Shown piece by piece: positions 7,651 to 16,485 of a DNA stretch of 40,548 nucleotides. The notes beneath the pieces were generated by a model that saw only the letters and a program-made list of their open reading frames with translations, did no database searches and was not told the DNA's origin. Made by a program: the position numbers and the translations under genes. The DNA is from Planctomycetota bacterium. GTDB taxonomy: Bacteria > Planctomycetota > Planctomycetia > Pirellulales > Pirellulaceae. The stretch's first letter is position 1; each line of letters starts with the position of its first letter. The stretch covers positions 1 to 40,548 of the forward strand of contig CAUJKE010000232.1 of NCBI GenBank assembly GCA_963205385.1, in the 5' to 3' direction.

Positions 7651-9585
7651 CTAACGGGCGTTGGCCATGGCGGGGCTGGTTTGCAATAGCACCATGTCTC
7701 GGTAATGTCCGCCGGTGTCCATGAGGTGGTGGTGGGTGCCGATTTCGGCGATTTGGCCGGAGTCGAGGACGACGATGCGGTGGGCGTGGGCGATCGTGCT
7801 GAGGCGGTGGGCGATCACGAAGCAGGTACGGTTCTTCATCAGCGTGGCCATGCTGGCTTGAATCAGCCGCTCGCTTTCAGTATCGAGATTGCTGGTCGCT
7901 TCATCCAGAATCAGAATCTGCGGATCGGCTAGCACCGCGCGGGCGATCGCCAGGCGTTGGCGTTGGCCGCCACTGAGCTTCACGCCGCGCTCCCCAATGA
8001 TCGTTTGATACCCCTCCGGCAGCGCGCTGATGAACTCGTGCGCGTTGGCCACCTGCGCGGCGTGCTGGATTTGTTCCGGCGTCGCGTGGCGTTTGCCGTA
8101 GCCGATGTTCGCGGCGACCGTGCCATCGAAGAGAAACACATCCTGTTCGACGATGCCGATCAAGCTGCGATAGCTTTCGACATCGAGTTCCCGCAGATCG
8201 CGGCCATCGAGGAGGATGCGTCCCGTGGTGGGATCGTAAAAGCGGGCGACCAGGTTGCAGAGCGTGGTCTTGCCGGCGCCGCTCGTGCCGACCAAGGCAA
8301 TCGTTTCGCCTGGCTCGATAGTGAGCGAAACATTGCGCAGCGCGAACGCTTCCGCATTGGGATAGCGAAACGAAACATCGTCGAAGACAATTCGCCCCAC
8401 GAATTCGTCTTTGTTGAGAAGCGTGGTTTGCTCTGCGGCATTCTCCATCTCGCGCGGCTCGTCGAGCAGTTCCAAGACGCGGTCGAGTCCGGAAAGGCTG
8501 TTCTGAAATTGCGCAGCGCTTTGCGCGAGCACCGCGAGCGGGCCAAGCAGCATCAGCAAGTAGACCAGAAACATCATCAAATCGCCGAGGGTCAAATCTC
8601 CTTGCAGCACGCGCCAACCGCCGTAGATCAACAGCGCAGCGCTGGCAATGGGGACGATGGTCTCCCAGAGAATCTCGATCGCCCGCATCCACCACCAGGC
8701 GTACAGTTCCTGGCGGCCCATGAGATGGTTGCCGCGCATGATGCGGTTGGTTTCTGAACGCTGGCGACTGAACGCGCGGACCACGCGCATGCCGCCGAAC
8801 GATTCCGTCGCCAGGGCGTCCACTTCTTCGCGCTGCGAACGGATGCGGCGAAACTGCGGGCGAATGCGGCTGATCCAGGTGCGGTGCGTGAAGAAGACCA
8901 GCGGCACGATGAGGAACGCGCCCAAGAGCAGTCGCCAATCGACCCACGCGAGGATGACCAGGCTGCCGAGGAGTTGAATCACCGCGCGCCACGGATCGTA
9001 CAACATGCCGAAGATCAACTCGCCTACGCTGCCGGCATCTTGGCGGAGAATGCTCGCCGCGCCGCCGGACCTGAGTTCTTGAATGCGGTGCAGCGGCAAT
9101 CGCAACGCATGGGCGAAGACCTTTCTACGCACAGACATTTGAATGAGCTTGGTGACGCGCGTCGCCTGCCAACGCCCCATGATTTGAATGGCGATGCGCA
9201 CGAGCGAGATGACGGTGACGCCGACGCTGATAAGAACGAGTTGCGTCCAAGGGTCGTGTGGAACCCAAGCCGGCACATTGGCGGGGAGCGGCTTATCGCC
9301 GAGGACGTAGTCGACGACAAACTTCGTCGCCGCCGGAGGAACAAGCGCCAAGAGCGTCGCGACGGTCAGCGTCGCCAAACTGAAAGCGACCGCGCGGCGA
9401 TAGCCGTGGAGCAGGCCGAAGAAGTCGCGAATCAAAGCGACGGCCGAGCGTTGGCGAGGCTTCTTCGCGGGGCGGCCCGGCTTGTCCTCAGGCGGCTTGT
9501 CGAAGCTGGTCTTATACTTTGCGAATTCCTGGCGGCTGGTGGGATGGTCGATCAGCGGCAAGGCGGGGGGAGAATCTTGAGGCAA
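7651..9585 (-). CDS. ABC exporter, fused permease-ATPase (MsbA-type)
   Basis: This half-transporter has an N-terminal six-helix permease domain and a C-terminal ATPase. With a start at 9585 it has 644 residues. The ATPase shows Walker A GTSGAGKT (433-440), the Q-loop EQDVFLFDGT, the signature LSGGQRQR (from 537), Walker B LILDEATS (Asp561, Glu562) and the switch His593 in IAHRLST. Homodimers of this architecture export lipids, lipid A or drugs; the sequence does not fix the substrate. No ATG lies near the N-terminus. The frame is open to a TTG at 9687, but the TTG at 9585 has CGGAG seven bases upstream and lies just downstream of a good -10, so I chose it. The family call is firm; the start is less certain. 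Confidence 0.9.
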   Translation of the reverse strand: MPQDSPPALPLIDHPTSRQEFAKYKTSFDKPPEDKPGRPAKKPRQRSAVALIRDFFGLLHGYRRAVAFSLATLTVATLLALVPPAATKFVVDYVLGDKPLPANVPAWVPHDPWTQLVLISVGVTVISLVRIAIQIMGRWQATRVTKLIQMSVRRKVFAHALRLPLHRIQELRSGGAASILRQDAGSVGELIFGMLYDPWRAVIQLLGSLVILAWVDWRLLLGAFLIVPLVFFTHRTWISRIRPQFRRIRSQREEVDALATESFGGMRVVRAFSRQRSETNRIMRGNHLMGRQELYAWWWMRAIEILWETIVPIASAALLIYGGWRVLQGDLTLGDLMMFLVYLLMLLGPLAVLAQSAAQFQNSLSGLDRVLELLDEPREMENAAEQTTLLNKDEFVGRIVFDDVSFRYPNAEAFALRNVSLTIEPGETIALVGTSGAGKTTLCNLVARFYDPTTGRILLDGRDLRELDVESYRSLIGIVEQDVFLFDGTVAANIGYGKRHATPEQIQHAAQVANAHEFISALPEGYQTIIGERGVKLSGGQRQRLAIARAVLADPQILILDEATSNLDTESERLIQASMATLMKNRTCFVIAHRLSTIAHAHRIVVLDSGQIAEIGTHHHLMDTGGHYRDMVLLQTSPAMANAR

Positions 9586-9617
9586 TGCGTGACTCCGAAG
9601 TTGTGTAGTTTCAGCAT

Positions 9618-9623
9618 ATTGTA
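9618..9623 (-). promoter_or_regulatory. Probable -10 element of the ABC exporter gene
   Basis: Minus-strand TACAAT (5 of 6) would start transcription near 9611, about 25 bases before the TTG at 9585. No convincing -35 is seen at 16-18 bases. Its position argues against translation from the upstream TTG at 9687. Confidence 0.35.
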
Positions 9624-9763
9624 GACAAATGCCGCCGCCGAACAGGTTTGCACGCCGTGAACTTGTGATTTTCCCGTCTTTTTGCAATACTCACGCCCCT
9701 GGGTCAGTTAGATGGCCGCCACGGTCCCTCCGGCAACTCCGCTCACGCTTTCGGACTCTTCTC

Positions 9764-10027
9764 ATGCAATTACTCATCCTGCTCGCCGACGGCAACGACG
9801 AAATCAACAATTGGCTGGGTCAAAACCCCCTTATCTTGGGCCTGATATTCCTGGTGCTTGGGCTCGTGATCGGCGGCTGGGGAGTGTACGAATTGATGAC
9901 CGGCGTGGCCTACAGCAAGCGAGGCAAGGCCATGACCGGCTCGACGGCGCAGATGCTCGCCATCGTGCGCATTGTCGCGGGAACGATCTGCATCCTATTC
10001 GCGCTCTATAAGATGGTCGCTGGCTGA
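9764..10027 (+). CDS. Small membrane protein, function unknown
   Basis: The 87-residue product begins MQLLILLADG at an ATG after a stretch without coding character; the frame is open upstream to 9629, but that part is Arg/Pro-rich and unlike a protein. Two membrane segments are clear: residues about 24-47 (ILGLIFLVLGLVIGGWGVYEL) and about 65-85 (AIVRIVAGTICILFALYKMV), joined by a short basic loop. There is no recognisable domain and no Shine-Dalgarno site. It lies between the divergent ABC exporter and the convergent aldo/keto reductase, so it is probably its own transcription unit. Confidence 0.65.
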   Translation: MQLLILLADGNDEINNWLGQNPLILGLIFLVLGLVIGGWGVYELMTGVAYSKRGKAMTGSTAQMLAIVRIVAGTICILFALYKMVAG

Positions 10028-10076
10028 ACCTCGAGGTTGCCAGCGAAAAATGCTGTATGCGACGGCAGCGAAAAAA

Positions 10077-11108
10077 TCACACCGGCGATGGGATGCGTTC
10101 CTCAAACCCGCGTTGATGCCAATACGGATATGCCGGAGTCAGCGCGCTGGCGGAGTCGAGTTTCGCGACTTGCTCCGTGGTGAGATTCCATTTGACAGCC
10201 TCCAAGTTCTGGCGAAGTTGCTCTTGGTTGCGTGCGCCGATAATGATCGTGGAGACCGATGGTCGCTGCACCAACCAATTGATCGCGACCTGCGGCACGG
10301 ACTTCCCGGTTTCGCGGGCGATTTCGTCGATGGCTTCGACAATGTCGTACACCCGCTCGAAAGAGACCGGCGGGCCCACGTCAATCGCCTTTTGACTTTG
10401 CATGCGGCTCTGCTCTGGCAGCGGCTGGCCACGACGTATCTTGCCGGTTAATCGCCCCCAACCCAGCGGACTCCAAACCACGGCGCCCACTTTTTGATCG
10501 AGGGCCAGCGGCATCAGCTCCCATTCGTAATCGCGTCCGACGAGCGAATAAAATGCTTGATGGGCGACGTACCGCGCGAGTCCATACTTCTCGGAAATCG
10601 CCAGCGACTTCATCAAGTGCCAGCCTGAAAAGTTGGAGCAGCCGAGGTAGCGGATTTTGCCGGCCCGAACCAGGTCATTCAACGTCTGCAGCACTTCCTC
10701 GATCGGCGTGATGGCGTCGAAGCCGTGTAGTTGGTAGAGGTCGATGTAATCCGTGCCCAGCCGCTTCAGGCTCCCCTCGACCGCGCGGATCAGGTGATGA
10801 CGGGAGGAACCGAGATCATTGGGCCCCATCCCCATGCGAAACGTCCCCTTGGTCGAAATGAGGACTTGATCGCGGCGGCCCTTAATCGCCGCGCCGAGAA
10901 TCTCTTCCGCCATCCCCTGCGAGTAAACATCGGCCGAATCAAACATGTTGACGCCTGCCTCCAGGCAAATGTCGATCAGCCGCGTCGCCTCGGCCACGTC
11001 GGTCTCCCCCCAGGCTTTGAAGAGTTCTCCACCGCCGCCAAAGGTTCCCGTGCCGAGACTCAGTACGGGAACTTTCAGACCTGAACCTCCGAGTTGCCGA
11101 AATTCCAT
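10077..11108 (-). CDS. Aldo/keto reductase
   Basis: The 343-residue enzyme belongs to the aldo/keto reductase superfamily, NADPH-dependent cytoplasmic oxidoreductases acting on carbonyl compounds. It starts with the typical MEFRQLGGSGLKVPVLSLG strand. The catalytic tetrad is visible: Asp57 and Tyr62 in FDSADVYSQG, Lys87 in LISTKG and His128 in YQLHGFD. The cofactor-binding end (IIIGARNQEQLRQNL) is also present. The overall pattern resembles YajO/IolS-like members more than the smaller AKR1 to AKR5 types. The natural substrate cannot be told from sequence. It is a single gene convergent with the small membrane-protein gene. Confidence 0.92.
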   Translation of the reverse strand: MEFRQLGGSGLKVPVLSLGTGTFGGGGELFKAWGETDVAEATRLIDICLEAGVNMFDSADVYSQGMAEEILGAAIKGRRDQVLISTKGTFRMGMGPNDLGSSRHHLIRAVEGSLKRLGTDYIDLYQLHGFDAITPIEEVLQTLNDLVRAGKIRYLGCSNFSGWHLMKSLAISEKYGLARYVAHQAFYSLVGRDYEWELMPLALDQKVGAVVWSPLGWGRLTGKIRRGQPLPEQSRMQSQKAIDVGPPVSFERVYDIVEAIDEIARETGKSVPQVAINWLVQRPSVSTIIIGARNQEQLRQNLEAVKWNLTTEQVAKLDSASALTPAYPYWHQRGFEERIPSPV

Positions 11109-11332
11109 GACGCGCTGCTCCTGTGAGTGGGGATGCTTGATTCCGCAAAAGGATGCGCTGATTTTACCGCTATCGGCAATTTAACTCACGACCCCTTCCG
11201 CCGGTTGCGGATTGTGCATGAGTTGGGGAGCCACGTTGGCTGTCGCGTTGGCACTAGACTTCACCGGGCTACTTCCAGGACAATGGCGTTTTCGCTCATC
11301 GCCCGCGTGCCCCCGCTCTCGAATCTTGCTCC

Positions 11333-12664
11333 ATGATGGCTTTGTCTTCGCATCCAACTTTGCGTCAGCGACTGAACTCGAAGTCCGCGCTCGTCGGCAT
11401 CATTGGCCTGGGCTACGTCGGCTTGCCGCTGGTGCGGGCGTTTGTCGAAGGGGGCTTTCGGGTTCTAGGCTTTGATTCCGACGGGGCGAAGATCGCGCGG
11501 CTGCGAAGTGGCGAGAGCTATATCGCGTCGCTTGACAGTGCGTGGGTGCAGGAGCAAATCGCTGCCCGAACCTTCGCTGTCACCGGCGATATGCAGCGCC
11601 TCGCGGAGCCGGATGCCATTTTGATGTGCGTCCCCACGCCGCTCACCGCCAGTCGCGCGCCGGACTTGAGTTATGTCGAAGCGACGACGAATCAAATTGC
11701 CGCCGTGCTCCGCGCGGGGCAGTTGATTGTCCTGGAGAGTACGACCTATCCCGGCACGACGCGCGACCTGGTGTTGCCGATCTTGGAACAAAGCCAACTC
11801 ACCCACGGCCAGGACTTCTTTCTCGCTTACAGCCCCGAGCGTGAAGACCCCGGCAACGCGAAGTTTTCCGCCCGCAATATTCCCAAGGTCGTTGGCGGAA
11901 TGGATTCGGCGAGTTTGGAACTAGCGCTTGCGCTCTATGCGCCGGTGGTGCTTGACACGGTTGCGGTCAGCAGTTGCGAAGTGGCCGAAGCCTCCAAGAT
12001 TTTGGAGAACACGTATCGCTGCGTGAATATCGCCTTGGTGAATGAATTGAAGGTGCTGTTCGCGCGGATGGGGATCGACGTGTGGGAAGTGATCGCCGCC
12101 GCGAGCACCAAGCCGTTCGGCTTTCAGGCGTTCTACCCCGGTCCCGGCCTCGGCGGGCATTGCATTCCGATCGACCCGTTCTACCTCAGTTGGATCGCGA
12201 AGAAATATGAATCCCCCACGCGGTTCATCGAACTCGCCGGCGAAGTCAACACGGCAATGCCGGCTTACGTCGTGCAGCAGGTGATTCTCGCCCTCAACGA
12301 AATGCACAAGCCGGTCCGCGGTAGCCGCATCGCCATCCTCGGCGTGGCCTACAAGCGCGACATCGACGACCCGCGCGAAAGTCCCGCGTTCAAGATCATC
12401 GAAGCGCTGCAACAACTCGGCGCGGTCCTCAGCTACCACGACCCGCACATCCCAGAGCTACCGTCGATGCGGCACTACCGCGTCCCGCCGCTATCCAGCC
12501 AGCCGCTCACGAAAGAGTTCGTGCAATCACAAGATTGCCTCGTGATCGCCACCGATCATTCACAGGTGGACTACCACTTCATCGCCGAACACGCAGGCTT
12601 GGTGGTCGATACGCGAAATGTGATGCCGCAGGGTGTGGGGAAATGCAAAGTGGTGAAGGCGTAA
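11333..12664 (+). CDS. UDP-sugar 6-dehydrogenase (WbpA/UDP-GlcNAc dehydrogenase type)
   Basis: The enzyme oxidises C6 of a UDP-hexose (probably UDP-N-acetylglucosamine or a related sugar) to the uronic acid with two NAD+, supplying surface polysaccharide precursors. The product has 443 residues. The N-terminal Rossmann motif is VGIIGLGYVGLP, followed by ESTTYPGTT and YSPEREDPG. The catalytic Cys277 lies in GPGLGGHCIPIDPFYLSW, the pattern of the UDP-HexNAc branch rather than the UDP-glucose (Ugd) branch. The C-terminal UDP-binding domain begins near residue 320 (ILGVAYKRDIDDPRESP). Two consecutive ATG codons (11333, 11336) could start it; neither has a clear Shine-Dalgarno site. It stands alone, without glycosyltransferases alongside. 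It converges on the M48 peptidase gene. Confidence 0.92.
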   Translation: MMALSSHPTLRQRLNSKSALVGIIGLGYVGLPLVRAFVEGGFRVLGFDSDGAKIARLRSGESYIASLDSAWVQEQIAARTFAVTGDMQRLAEPDAILMCVPTPLTASRAPDLSYVEATTNQIAAVLRAGQLIVLESTTYPGTTRDLVLPILEQSQLTHGQDFFLAYSPEREDPGNAKFSARNIPKVVGGMDSASLELALALYAPVVLDTVAVSSCEVAEASKILENTYRCVNIALVNELKVLFARMGIDVWEVIAAASTKPFGFQAFYPGPGLGGHCIPIDPFYLSWIAKKYESPTRFIELAGEVNTAMPAYVVQQVILALNEMHKPVRGSRIAILGVAYKRDIDDPRESPAFKIIEALQQLGAVLSYHDPHIPELPSMRHYRVPPLSSQPLTKEFVQSQDCLVIATDHSQVDYHFIAEHAGLVVDTRNVMPQGVGKCKVVKA

Positions 12665-12693
12665 GGCGTTTGCGCTTCCGACCCGCTCGCGAG

Positions 12694-12715
12694 TCGGCTA
12701 CGTCGTATTAGCCGA
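12694..12715. repeat. 7-bp inverted repeat between convergent genes
   Basis: TCGGCTA (12694-12700) and TAGCCGA (12709-12715) form a stem with an 8-base loop in the 62-base gap between two convergent genes. It may end transcription in both directions, but there is no T-run on either side. Confidence 0.3.
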
Positions 12716-12726
12716 TTCACCTCGCC

Positions 12727-13986
12727 TTAATCTTCATACGTCGGCGGGAAAGCTGGCTGCTTGGCGTCCAGTTGCTGTTGCAATCGCGTCTCGATCCGGT
12801 CGAAGTCTGGCAGCAGGAAATACGCAGGAATCGACTCCGGCAAGTCGCGCGCGTCAAACCGCCGCATATTCTGCATCCGCTCTGGAATCGTCGGGTGCGA
12901 ATCCCAAAAGGAAGACGTCTCCTCCTGGCTCAAGCGGCGTTCCAGGTAGTCGCCCCCTTCCGGCGTCAAGTCTTGAAACTCGCGGGCGAACTCATGGAAC
13001 ACCGTCTGATTGCCGTCCGTGCGTTTTCGCGGAACCGTGCGGAAGAACTGCGCGAGCGTTTCCGCAAATTGCCGGCTCAGCAGCCAGTCTTTCAGCAGCG
13101 TGCGCGCGGCGAAGTCGCCCCCATTGATCGCGGCGCTCCAGCTATCCGCCCGCAACTCCTGGTGTTTGCGAATCGGCGCCGAAAGCACTAAATACAGATG
13201 AAAATAAACCCAACTCAGCCACGCGACCGGATCGATCCACCGCCACCCGCTCTCGGCGCTCTCCTCGCGAGCCTGACGCAACGCCTCTAAAAACCGAAAC
13301 ACAAACACTCCCAGCCGCGTATCGCCGCCGCCAAAGTGGGCCAGCTCGTGGGCGATAATCACCTTGAGTTCGTTTTGGGTGAGCACTTCGAGTTGCGGCA
13401 GGCCGATCACCAGCACCAGGCGGCGGTCCCCCATGATCGAAAACGAGCGTTGCTCCACGGCATAGCATTCAGGCCGATAGGTGACGCGAATCTCGTCCGG
13501 CGTGGGGGACATTACCTGGTTTCCCACTTCCGCTACGGCCGCGTAAATGGCCGGGTATTCATCGGCAGGAAGCGGAATTCCCACTTCGGCTTCCGGTGCC
13601 GAATCGTATTTCTGCGTCACCACGCCTGCAATACACCGCCAGAGGTGCGTCGCCAAGCGCGTCATCAAGAAGACCAGCACTGCGGCCACGTTCACGCGAA
13701 TGAACCACAAGCCTTGCGGTGGCCATAAGTTGCGAACCAGGTTCCCCTGCAACTGCAGTAGGGAAAAAATCGCTGTCGTGAGGATCGTGCAATAGATCAC
13801 GATCAGTCCCAGCAGGGCGAGACCGTAAATCGTGACCCAAATCGAGCCAGGCGCCGATGGCTTCAGTACGCGCGCCGCCGCCACACGACCGATGCGCGCA
13901 TTCTCCGCAGCGCTTAACACGTTCGTTTCCGGCGCGGATTCGCGGAACGAAAGGTGTTTCAACGGAGCACGATGAGGTGAATTCAT
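12727..13986 (-). CDS. Membrane M48 family zinc metallopeptidase
   Basis: The product resembles HtpX/Ste24-type peptidases. From the ATG at 13986 it has 419 residues. Two strong membrane segments lie near residues 50-80 and 100-135. The zinc motif HELAH gives His213, Glu214 and His217, and a downstream HQELRADSWSA supplies the likely third ligand, Glu. A long helix-rich region separates these from the C-terminus, where another conserved block (FWDSHPTIPERM) matches the M48 family. The role is probably membrane-protein quality control, but secreted-protein processing is also possible. The frame is open upstream to an ATG at 14145, but those 53 residues are Arg/Gly-rich and unlike a protein. 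Confidence 0.88.
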   Translation of the reverse strand: MNSPHRAPLKHLSFRESAPETNVLSAAENARIGRVAAARVLKPSAPGSIWVTIYGLALLGLIVIYCTILTTAIFSLLQLQGNLVRNLWPPQGLWFIRVNVAAVLVFLMTRLATHLWRCIAGVVTQKYDSAPEAEVGIPLPADEYPAIYAAVAEVGNQVMSPTPDEIRVTYRPECYAVEQRSFSIMGDRRLVLVIGLPQLEVLTQNELKVIIAHELAHFGGGDTRLGVFVFRFLEALRQAREESAESGWRWIDPVAWLSWVYFHLYLVLSAPIRKHQELRADSWSAAINGGDFAARTLLKDWLLSRQFAETLAQFFRTVPRKRTDGNQTVFHEFAREFQDLTPEGGDYLERRLSQEETSSFWDSHPTIPERMQNMRRFDARDLPESIPAYFLLPDFDRIETRLQQQLDAKQPAFPPTYED

Positions 13987-14646
13987 AGCATATTCGTCGC
14001 GCAAGCCATCCCGACTAACCCGAACGTGGAAGCGCCCAAATCCCGCTTCCCTCGCCCATCGACCCCCCCCGCTGGAAGTCCAGCGGCTTCTGCTGCTGGG
14101 TGCCTCAACCCTGCCATCCTTAACCCTATAATCTTGCCAAGGCATCGCTGGATTTTACGGACTTCTTGCCGGAATTGTGCACTAATCGTGCCAAAAAGCG
14201 CCCTTTCTCGCCATTTCCTCCTTCGCCCCCCCGCCAAAATCGCGCGTTCCGATATTCTCACCATCTTCCCGCCTGCTCGTTTCTCGCTCAAAATCGGGGG
14301 AAACTTCGGGGAGCATCTTGAAGTTGAAACCGGTCAGGCTAAACTAACACCTAATTCCTACGGCACTTGTTGGTTTTAATGGATGTCCTAGCCATCGATG
14401 TACCCACAGTGAGTGCCACGACGCCCTGATTTGGTTGTCGTCCTGCGAAGATTACCAATCAACCTATGGACATGCTCAAGTGGTTGAAAATTCCTCGCTT
14501 CTCTTGAAGTGAAACCCGCGCGCGGTTACTCTCCGCACCCACCAAGAAGCCGTTGCGGCTTGAGCCTGACTCCCTAGAACATTACGCCTACAGCCATCGA
14601 GATTGGATCCGCAGCAGGGATACGATCTCGCCAAAGGACAGAGAGC
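13987..14646. other. 660-base intergenic region
   Basis: This is the spacer between the divergent M48 and sigma54-activator genes. The small ORFs crossing it have no coding character. TATAAT at 14127-14132 on the plus strand lacks a matching -35 and is more than 500 bases from the next gene. I found no -24/-12 (sigma54) promoter and no convincing hairpin. Confidence 0.5.
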
Positions 14647-16080
14647 ATGGACAAGCAGCATGCTTGGATTCTGGCCGCTAATGACCAGACCGCGCGAGAA
14701 CTCGCTCACGCGCTCGGCCAGTGGATGGACGCCGATGTTCAGCCGGTGACTCTCGCAGACTGGCGCGACCAAAAACTGCCGCGCGGCTGGCCGCAGGTGG
14801 TGTTACTCGACCTCCGCAGCCCCGAGATCTGGTCCCAGTTGCGCGAGATCCGCGAGACCTGGAAGAGTCGCAAAGGCGAACAGATTCCGTTCATTGGCCT
14901 CGTGGAACATGGCATCCCGATGGAGCGGGTGACGTTGGCCGAAGAACTCCTGGCCGATGTCATCATGCTTCCCTGTCCGGTCGATGGCTGGAAAAAACGC
15001 CTGCAGGAAGCTGTCGCCCGCGAGCGCGTTCGCCGGGCCAACAAGCATGACGAGTACCGCGTGTTGCAGGGGACCGGACTCCGGTTTACGACTTACTCGC
15101 CTGACATGTTCCCGCTGCTCGTGCAACTCGAAGTTGCGTCTCAGTCAGACTTTACGATTCTCCTCATTGGCGAGACCGGAACCGGCAAGACCACGCTCGC
15201 CCGACTCATTCACGACCTTTCACCCCGCCGCGGCCACCGCTTCACTACCGTCCCTTGCGGCTCGCTCCCCAACGAACTGATCGATAGCGAGCTCTTCGGC
15301 CACGTCAAAGGGGCCTTCACCGGGGCCGACCGCGACAAGGAAGGGAAGTTCTCCGTAACCGGCGGCGGCACGATTTTGCTCGACGAAATCGACGTCCTCG
15401 GCCTGGTGCAGCAAGCCAAACTGTTGCGCGTCCTGGAGACCGGCGAGTACGAACCGGTCGGCTCCAACGAAACGACCACCACCGCCAGCCGCACCATCGT
15501 CGCTTCCAACATTTGCCTGGAAACGCTGGCGGCCAAGAATCATTTTCGCCAGGACTTGTTCTTCCGGCTCAACCAGGTCCGGTTCGAGATTCCGCCGCTC
15601 CGCCATCGCCCGCTCGATATCGTACCGTTGGCAATCGAGGCGATCGAGGAATGCTGCCGCGAGCACAACCTGCCGCCGCGCCGCATCCATGTCGATTTTC
15701 TCGAAACCCTCCGGCTCTATTCGTGGCCTGGCAACATTCGTGAACTGCGCAACGAAGTTCGGCGGGCGGTTCTCTTCGCGCGGGATCATATCGTCACCCC
15801 GGCGCCGCTCTCCGCGTCGCTCCTACGGGAAGTCGAGCAATACCACGCCGCCAAACTGCCGCGGCCGATTCCCGCCGGGCTGGCGACCGAGGTGGCCCAG
15901 ACAGAGCAAGACATGATCGAGTCCGCCCTCCGCTCGCAGAATTTCAACCGCGCCGCCACCGCCAGAGCCCTCGGCATCAGCCGGGTCACGCTCTACAACA
16001 AGCTACGGAAATATGGCATCACCGTGGACGAAAAAAATTCCTCCAAACTTCTCAAATCCACCAAACGCCTCCCCCGGTAG
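14647..16080 (+). CDS. Sigma54-dependent transcriptional activator with degenerate receiver domain
   Basis: This 477-residue NtrC-type enhancer-binding protein has three domains. Residues 1-130 resemble a response-regulator receiver. Asp55 (VVLLDLRSP) could be the phosphoacceptor, but one of the N-terminal acidic pair is Asn12, and the conserved Thr and Lys are replaced (VEH; Cys110 in LPCP). The AAA+ domain shows Walker A GETGTGKT (175-182), the sigma54-contact loop GAFTGA (222-227) and Walker B GGGTILLDEID (239-249). A Fis-type helix-turn-helix lies near residues 425-455 (RAATARALGISRVTLYNKL). It should open sigma54 promoters, and the receiver may act without phosphorylation. AAAGGA lies 9 bases before the start. 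No histidine kinase gene is adjacent. Target genes are unknown. Confidence 0.93.
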   Translation: MDKQHAWILAANDQTARELAHALGQWMDADVQPVTLADWRDQKLPRGWPQVVLLDLRSPEIWSQLREIRETWKSRKGEQIPFIGLVEHGIPMERVTLAEELLADVIMLPCPVDGWKKRLQEAVARERVRRANKHDEYRVLQGTGLRFTTYSPDMFPLLVQLEVASQSDFTILLIGETGTGKTTLARLIHDLSPRRGHRFTTVPCGSLPNELIDSELFGHVKGAFTGADRDKEGKFSVTGGGTILLDEIDVLGLVQQAKLLRVLETGEYEPVGSNETTTTASRTIVASNICLETLAAKNHFRQDLFFRLNQVRFEIPPLRHRPLDIVPLAIEAIEECCREHNLPPRRIHVDFLETLRLYSWPGNIRELRNEVRRAVLFARDHIVTPAPLSASLLREVEQYHAAKLPRPIPAGLATEVAQTEQDMIESALRSQNFNRAATARALGISRVTLYNKLRKYGITVDEKNSSKLLKSTKRLPR

Positions 16081-16485
16081 GGCGCGATTTCTGTAACGGT
16101 TCCTTAGCGCCCTTTGCGCTAGCTTTGCGCTTCGTAATCGCCCGCGAGGGACGCAGGCACCATCCATATTAGGGGGAATGCGGTCTTTGAAAGCGTGGCG
16201 GTCGGGCAATCGCGACTTAGCCCGCCAGCACGATTCACCGTTCCGCCAAGCCAGAGAGCGAAGCAGTCGCCAGGCTCCCGAGGATGCCGCCGCATCCTGC
16301 CTAACCCGGCAGCGCACGCATTCGCCTTGGTAAAAGATCGCGCTTACGTGTTCGCGCTTTGCAAAAGCCCGCACGATAGCAGTGCCAGCGGAGGCGGCGA
16401 CAATTGATCTACAGCGCCGCGGCCAGATGTGGGATAGTCTCCCCCAGTTCACGAAGGAATGTGACCACGAACCCCCTGTCTTGCG
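16081..16485. other. Intergenic region upstream of lpxB
   Basis: This 405-base stretch follows the sigma54-activator gene. It contains short GCGC-rich words near 16105-16135 but no terminator with a T-run, no RNA gene and no coding ORF. A possible weak -10 (gggatagtct) lies near 16433. The antisense frame is open across it, but that ORF has no protein-like features. Confidence 0.45.

Noticed and set aside
7957..9624. Two long plus-strand ORFs (266 and 246 codons) and a 363-codon minus-strand ORF
   Set aside because: All overlap the ABC exporter frame, which has a complete set of ATPase motifs.
14026..14379. 117-codon ORF in the intergenic region
   Set aside because: Pro/Arg/Ser-rich and cysteine-scattered, with no RBS and no protein-like pattern.
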